Of a stretch of 22,746 nt of DNA, positions 17,991 to 22,746 are shown in pieces (position 1 is the stretch's first letter; each line of letters begins with the position of its first letter). Made by a program: the position numbers and the translations under genes. The DNA is taken from positions 1-22,746 of the forward strand of contig JADGJL010000394.1 of NCBI GenBank assembly GCA_027600665.1, written 5' to 3'. Below the pieces are notes generated by a model, which saw only the letters and a list, made by a program, of their open reading frames with translations, made no database searches and had not been told where the DNA came from. This DNA comes from Irineochytrium annulatum. Taxonomy: Eukaryota > Chytridiomycota > Chytridiomycetes > Chytridiales > Chytridiaceae.

Positions 17991-20183
17991 TCAGTAATAA
18001 CTACCGGCCTTCCCCCCCTCCTCCTCGCTCCCCGCAATCGGCGCCGCCATCCCCAAAAGCCCAGCCTGGCTCGCCTCCGAGTCCTTCCTGTACCTCCCGA
18101 TCCTCGGCGCGCCACCGCCGCCGCCCAGCTCCTGCGCTTGCTGCTGCGCATGCTGGTGACCCTGATACGGCCCCGCGGATCCACCGTGGACGGTCACGGC
18201 CGACGGCGCGACGGCGGGCGCGCCTCGCTCGTACATGCGCACTTCGTCCGCGTGCCGGCCACGGGCGTCCGAGGAGGTAATGGACGTGAGGGTGTTGGTG
18301 CGGGGCGCGAATATGCCCGGGTCGGCCACGAGGTCGATGGCGATGGAGTTAGTGGAGAGGCGGTTGTCTGACCTGTAAATTTCGCAATATTAGCCATTTG
18401 ACGCCATCCCGAAGGAGAAAAGGAAATAAATATACATACCGATGCGGCAGATTCAACGAGTTCGCATACTCCGTGCTCGAGATCGGCCTCCCATAGTTCC
18501 CAACACCCCTTTGCAAGCTCCCACCCACCGGAATCCCTGGCAACCCCTTATTGATCGCACCCAACTCATCCAGCCCACTTCCAGGGCTTAACGGCCCGCC
18601 CGCACCCGCCGCGACCGCCTGCGCGCTCATCTGATCCTCCTTCGCCAGCTGCAAGCTATACGCAAAGAGCAGCGCCACGCCACCGACGATGACGCAGAAG
18701 CCGACGAGGGCGGACACGCCGTTCACGACGGTGTCGAACATGAAGTCTCGGAGGAGGATGGCGGAGCACAACAAGGTGGCGGTCGTGAAGAAGACGTAGT
18801 ACACGGGTGTGACGATGGCGGTTGAGAAGATATTGAGCGCCTTGTTGAGGTAGTTGATCTGCATCACGCCGCTCAGAACGACCATCACGAGCAAGGGGTA
18901 CATGGTCCAGTCTTTAAACTGGTTGTCGTCCGGGTGTGAGGCCGTGTAGACGATGGCGGAGCCCAGACCCTGCATCGAGACGACGACGAAGGAGCCGAGT
19001 ATGGAGCAGATGGAGATGTAGATGAGTGGCCATCGCTCACCCCACCGCGGCGCGGCGAGGAACACGAGCAGCAGGAGCGCAATCATGTTCACAGCGAAAT
19101 ACACCAAAAAGATCCATGACCCGGCGAGCGTCCAGAAGCTCTTCAGCGTCGTGGTGGTGTTTGAGGCGGGTGCGTTAATGACCAAAAGGACAGCACCGAG
19201 CATGCACTGGGCGCAGCCGATCTTGGCGGAGAAGTTGAGCTTCTCTTTCAGGAGGAGGTCGGAGAGGATGGCGGAGACGACGACGGAGACGGCGCCGAGA
19301 GGAGTCACGAGGATAGCGGGGGAGAAGGCGTAGGCGGCCACGTTACAGAGTTCGCCGACCAACACTTTTGAAAGGAGGTGATAGGTTAGTTAGAGGTAGG
19401 TATAGGGCGTGGCGGAGTGGAAAGTAGGTGGTGGATGTAGAAGCGGAGCGAGTAGTGGAGTTGGGACGGGAAGGAGAAGGAGGGTGGGTATGCCGAGTGG
19501 TGTATATAAAGCGAGCCGTGATGGCAGCACCGCGCTCCAGTACGGTACTCAGAAAAGAAGACAAGGAAGGTGAACAGGTGGCAGCGGGCGAAGGGGATGT
19601 GGAGGTATATACACAACTCTTGGCTTCGCGCTTTTGCGCTCGCATTTAACAACTAAAGAGTTGCGGGGTGTGCATGACAAAAAAGTGACTAAAATAATAG
19701 CTGTTGGCTCGCGCTTCGCACTGGCAGCAAGGACGAAGGAATGTAAAACACAACTGGTGGCCTCGCGCTTCGCGGCGGCAGAAAAGTTCTCCACTAAACC
19801 CACTCTCTTTGACTCTCTCCAAAACACTCACTCAAAATTAGCCCACCCCACCACAGAGGATTCTTCAAATACCCATGCCCCTGCCCCGGCCTCTTATTAT
19901 CCGCCAAATTGCTATCCAGCAAACCCCTCTTCTTCAACACAAAGCTGCTCCCAATCAGGAAGGCCGATCCTAGCGCTAGCGAGATCCCGACAGCCTTATG
20001 CCACGCGGGCGCGTCGGCCGCTGTTGTTGTTGTTGTGTCAAGAGTTGAGGTGGAGGGGAGGGAGGAGATGGTGGGTAGTGCGCTGGAGAGGGTCGCGGTC
20101 GCGGAGGCGACGGCCTGGAAGGCCGAGTTCCAGCCGGCAGCCGAGGTCGCTGGCCGGGCTATGGGGGCTAGGGGGAATGACAT
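17991..20183 (-). CDS. NIPA-family magnesium transporter
   Basis: Three exons (20183-19832, 19364-18440, 18372-17991; introns 467 and 67 bp) encode 552 residues. NIPA proteins (Pfam PF05653, DMT superfamily) are multi-span Mg2+ transporters of the plasma and endosomal membranes. After an Ala/Ser/Thr-rich N-terminus of about 60 residues, TM1 is [25 protein letters not shown] (first 20 residues shown by [12 protein letters not shown]...), then [11 protein letters not shown] and the signature [11 protein letters not shown]...PLGAVSVV, with the remaining spans up to about residue 330; [21 protein letters not shown] and [12 protein letters not shown] are family-typical. The long first intron splits the Met codon before LVGELCN, and removing it restores the motif exactly. 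The C-terminal ~200 residues are a hydrophilic Gly/Ala/Gln-rich tail, longer than in human NIPAs. It is divergent from gene 9 across about 1 kb. Confidence 0.93.
19365..19831 (-). other. Long (467-bp) first intron of the NIPA gene with internal degenerate repeats
   Basis: Donor GTGAGT at 19831 and acceptor AAAAG at 19365, with a CTAACTAAC branch region and pyrimidine-rich 3' end. It is several times longer than the other introns of neighbouring genes, apart from the gene 9 intron. It contains three degenerate copies of a CGCGCTTCGC-centred motif and a plus-strand TATATAAA at 19503-19510. Confidence 0.85.
19612..19785. repeat. Three degenerate copies of a TGGCNTCGCGCTTCGC motif in the NIPA intron
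   Basis: Copies start near 19612, 19704 and 19752. Copies 1 and 3 share the leader ACACAACT; copies 2 and 3 share TCGCGCTTCGC followed by GGCAG-A/C-AA. The core CGCGCTTCGCG is nearly self-complementary (CGCG-CTT-CGCG) and could form a hairpin in DNA or pre-mRNA. Confidence 0.6.
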
Positions 20184-21207
20184 GGCGGTGTTGCGAGGTA
20201 CGAGTGCCTGGTTGAGGAGGTTGGATTAGAGGCGATCGTCGCTATATGGCTGATGGCGGGGTCCCCACTCGCTCTCCGAGGATCTCAATCTAAGCCCTCG
20301 CTCTCCCTCGCTCGCCGTCCGCAATGCGATCGTGTCAAAGGTGCAGTGTGTGCAGCCAGTCTCCAGTCCTTGGCGATGGCGATGTGTCTCCTTCCTCTTC
20401 GCCTCCACTCGCGCCGCACGGCCAATTCACAAGCCTTCCTTCCCAGCCAAGAACCCTCCTCCCTCCTTCCCACCCAGCTGCGATCCTCACCGTAGCGTAT
20501 GCCCGTCCCCGCTCTCAATGGCGATGATGCGGCTCAACGGCAGATACGAGGGTGGTGTGAAGAGGGAACACAACACGCAATATGATGATACGCGCAAGAA
20601 AGGGAAAGCGAGGCACGGTCTGAAACGCACTCTGCCAAAGTGGGCTGGCCGTTCGTTGGTCCAGACAGCTCTGGTCTCTTGGAACTTGGAACGATGGCAG
20701 TGGGTGAACGTGACGAGGACGGGCGTCGATGGCGGCGTCGGGGGAGTAGGCGGGGACGGCGAGAACGATGACACGCCGCGAAATGAAGCGAAGGTGGGGG
20801 GTTGGGTCGTCGCTCCGCACTGTGGGCTGATCGGCGAGGCAAAGTGAGGCGATGGTTTGTGCGACCTCACGACCATCCAATAGGGCTGTCAAAAGTCTGA
20901 ATGTGTCTTTCTTTATCACTGGAAAAAACAAAAAAAAAATAACAAAATAATTAGAAAGCATTTTGAGAATAAGCACAGGGAGAATAGTGTCAGTGTCCAG
21001 CGTTCATTTTTAAAGGTGTAAAAGGCCGCCTATTCTCCGCCAAGGGGTCGGAAGTGGCGTTAACGTCCGATGAAACAGACAAACTCGGTTCCATTCACCC
21101 TCTGCACCCGCATCCGGGCACCCTCAACCTTATCCACACACATGCGCTCTCAGGAGAAACCTTCCTCACAGCTGTCCTCAATCCCACATTCAAAACCACC
21201 CGGCGCA
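20184..21207. other. About 1 kb intergenic between divergent genes 8 and 9
   Basis: Expected to hold the promoters of both genes. Reading frames on both strands between 20330 and 20980 overlap each other and look like non-coding shadows. An A-rich tract at about 20921-20957 (a likely poly(dA:dT) nucleosome-poor element) and a TTTTTAAAGG near 21007 are possible core promoter parts for gene 9. No RNA gene recognised. Confidence 0.5.
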
Positions 21208-22746
21208 ATGAGCGGCTCGATTAACTCCCGCCGGCGGCGGGTGACGGCCATCCTCATCGTCTCGACCATCATGCTGGCCGCCCACACGCTGCGGATGGGG
21301 CTGCTGGGATCGTCAATGGGTGGGGCTGCGGATGCCGTGTTGGAAGGGATGGAGGAACTGGAACGTGTGGACGCGTCTGGGTTGCCAATACGGCCATCAA
21401 TGGCGGTATTAGAGGGGATGGAGGATGGGGCGGCTCATGTAAAGGGAGCTGGGGACGCGCGTACGCCACCAACGGCGGGAATGCTGGAGGTTCCTTCGAC
21501 GGCAGGAGCGGTGACGCTCCTCTCGACCCAATATCTCTCAACACTGTCCTCGCAACCGCCTCAACCAACGCACAAGACGCTCCTCCTTTCAAACCCGCCC
21601 CTGCCGCCATCTATACCGCAGGTCATACATCAGATCTGGTGGCAGTCCACCAACCTGGCGCAGATCCCCGCCCCATGGAAATACTGGGTCAAGACGTGGA
21701 CGGACAAGAACCCAGGATATCTTCATCACTTGCTGGATGGAGAGGGGGCGAGTAAATTTGTGGAAACGTGTTTCAGTGAGAGGGTCAGGGAGGCCTACGA
21801 GAGGCTCCCGATGATGGTGCAGCGGACCGATTTTTTGAGGTATGCAAGGAAAGGAAGGGGAGTTTGTTTTTGACCCTCGCGCGAAGCGCGCTTTTGGACG
21901 ACGCGCTCTTCTGTAATATGTGCACCGACCTTAACGAAGCGCGTATCCTTTTACCACCCGCCCTACTGTACCCCTCGTCGCTGGCACGAAACGGGGTGCA
22001 ACGTATTCCTTCGCTCCTACCCCCTAGTCCTCACGCACCCGAACTTTGCGCGGAGCGTGGTCACTACTCCCTTCCCATTTTAACCCCTAGTCCATGCGGC
22101 CGATCCTCGCGTGCATCACCGTCTTCCGTTGTTGTTAGCCCACGGTTCGGCGTACTTCGATAATCTTCTGTCCCATCGCGCCCTTCTACTTCCTCACTTT
22201 CTTTCCCCACCGCCGCCTCTGCCTTCCGCTAACCACCTCACAGATACGCCCTGCTTTACATCCACGGCGGCCTCTACGCCGACGTCGACACCATCCTCCT
22301 CCGACCCCTGTCTGCCTGGCACCTCCACCTGCCCTCCACTCTCGACCTCTCCACCATCAACATCATCATGGGCAAGGAGTGGAATCGTCGCGAGAACCAG
22401 GACGTCGAGCACTCCTTCCTGAACCGCATGTCCATCGGCACCTGGACGCTCTTGGCAGCGCCGAGGCACGAGCTGTTTGGGATGCTGCTGACCGAGCTTG
22501 TGGGGAAGATCGAGCAAGCAACCGGCACGAGGCTCGCGAGCGTCGACAGCGTGGTGGAGTTGTGCGGGCCGAGCTTCTTCACCACGATCCTGGAGTCTTA
22601 CCTCCTGTCACGCCACAACACGACCCTGGACTCCATCTCCACGCCCTCCAAACCGGACGAGGACGAGCTGCCACGCGTGGGCGAGAACAAGGATCACGTC
22701 GTAGGGGACATGTTGATCATGGGCGTCACGAGGGTCAGTCCTGGCG
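21208..22746 (+). CDS. GT32-family glycosyltransferase (Och1-like), 3' end off window
   Basis: Exon 1 (21208-21839) and exon 2 (22244 to the window edge) are joined by removing a 404-bp intron (donor GTATGC, acceptor CTCACAG, branch GCTAACC); about 378 residues are visible. It has type II Golgi topology: short N-terminus, SRRRR, then one membrane span (about 12-28). After a variable stem come the GT32 signatures IPQVIHQIWWQS (about 136-147), PWKYWVKTW, NPGYLHHLL, RTDFLRYALLYIHGG and the metal-binding DVD (224-226) in GGLYADVDTILLRPL. Such enzymes use a nucleotide sugar to add hexoses, for example alpha-1,6-mannose in N-glycan outer chains (Och1), but the sugar here is not proven. The ATG at 21208 is preferred for its purine at -3 and because it places the anchor at the N-terminus; in-frame ATGs at 21070 and 21142 are alternatives. 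A GTCAGT at 22733 may be the next splice donor. Confidence 0.9.
21840..22243 (+). other. Long (404-bp) intron of the GT32 gene with CGAAGCGCG palindromes
   Basis: The intron separates TTG-AG and A-TAC codons so that the joined protein reads DFLRYALLYIHGG. Close to its 5' end is CGCGCGAAGCGCGC (about 21881-21894) and near 21938 a second CGAAGCGCG. The 11-mer CGCGAAGCGCG is the reverse complement of the core seen in the NIPA intron. Confidence 0.8.

Noticed and set aside
20332..20976. Overlapping frames on both strands between genes 8 and 9
   Set aside because: Neither shows a domain, a good splice pattern or a codon preference over the other; treated as intergenic.

Overview
The window looks like nuclear DNA of a GC-rich fungus. 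Genes are broken by short GT-AG introns, mostly 39-103 bp, with CTAAC/CTGAT-like branch sites; start contexts are Kozak-type and AATAAA-type signals follow several genes. The gene content (F-box/ankyrin protein, NIPA magnesium transporter, METTL25-type methyltransferase, GT32 Golgi glycosyltransferase, secreted Cys-rich repeat protein) is fungal. The ankyrin-repeat style suggests an early-diverging lineage such as Chytridiomycota. That placement is inference. I see no tRNA, rRNA, CRISPR array or intact transposon.

Layout, left to right: (1) <1-2993 (-), large hypothetical protein with coiled coil and an 18-residue Gly/Pro repeat array running off the left edge; (2) 3329-4567 (-), secreted protein of eight four-cysteine modules, part of it an exact 120-bp-period tandem array; (3) 5043-6306 (-), cyclopropane-fatty-acid-synthase / coclaurine-N-methyltransferase-like enzyme; (4) 6536-8571 (+), COG2907-type FAD amine-oxidase-like protein with a C-terminal membrane anchor, divergent from gene 3 across 229 bp; (5) 8952-12722 (+), F-box-like protein with about 20 ankyrin repeats; (6) 13069-14934 (-), METTL25/RRNAD1-type methyltransferase; (7) 15340 to about 16798 (-), acidic low-complexity hypothetical protein whose 5' exon I could not resolve; (8) 17991-20183 (-), NIPA-family Mg2+ transporter with an unusually long first intron; (9) 21208 to >22746 (+), GT32 glycosyltransferase, cut by the right edge.

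Most genes look like unlinked housekeeping or lineage-specific genes. The exception is the divergent pair 3/4: in bacteria the COG2907 flavoprotein and CFA-synthase-like methyltransferases recur together, so a shared lipid-modification (or other SAM/FAD) pathway under one bidirectional promoter is plausible. I assembled exon structures by hand, from splice-site phase and family-motif continuity. They have not been checked against transcripts.
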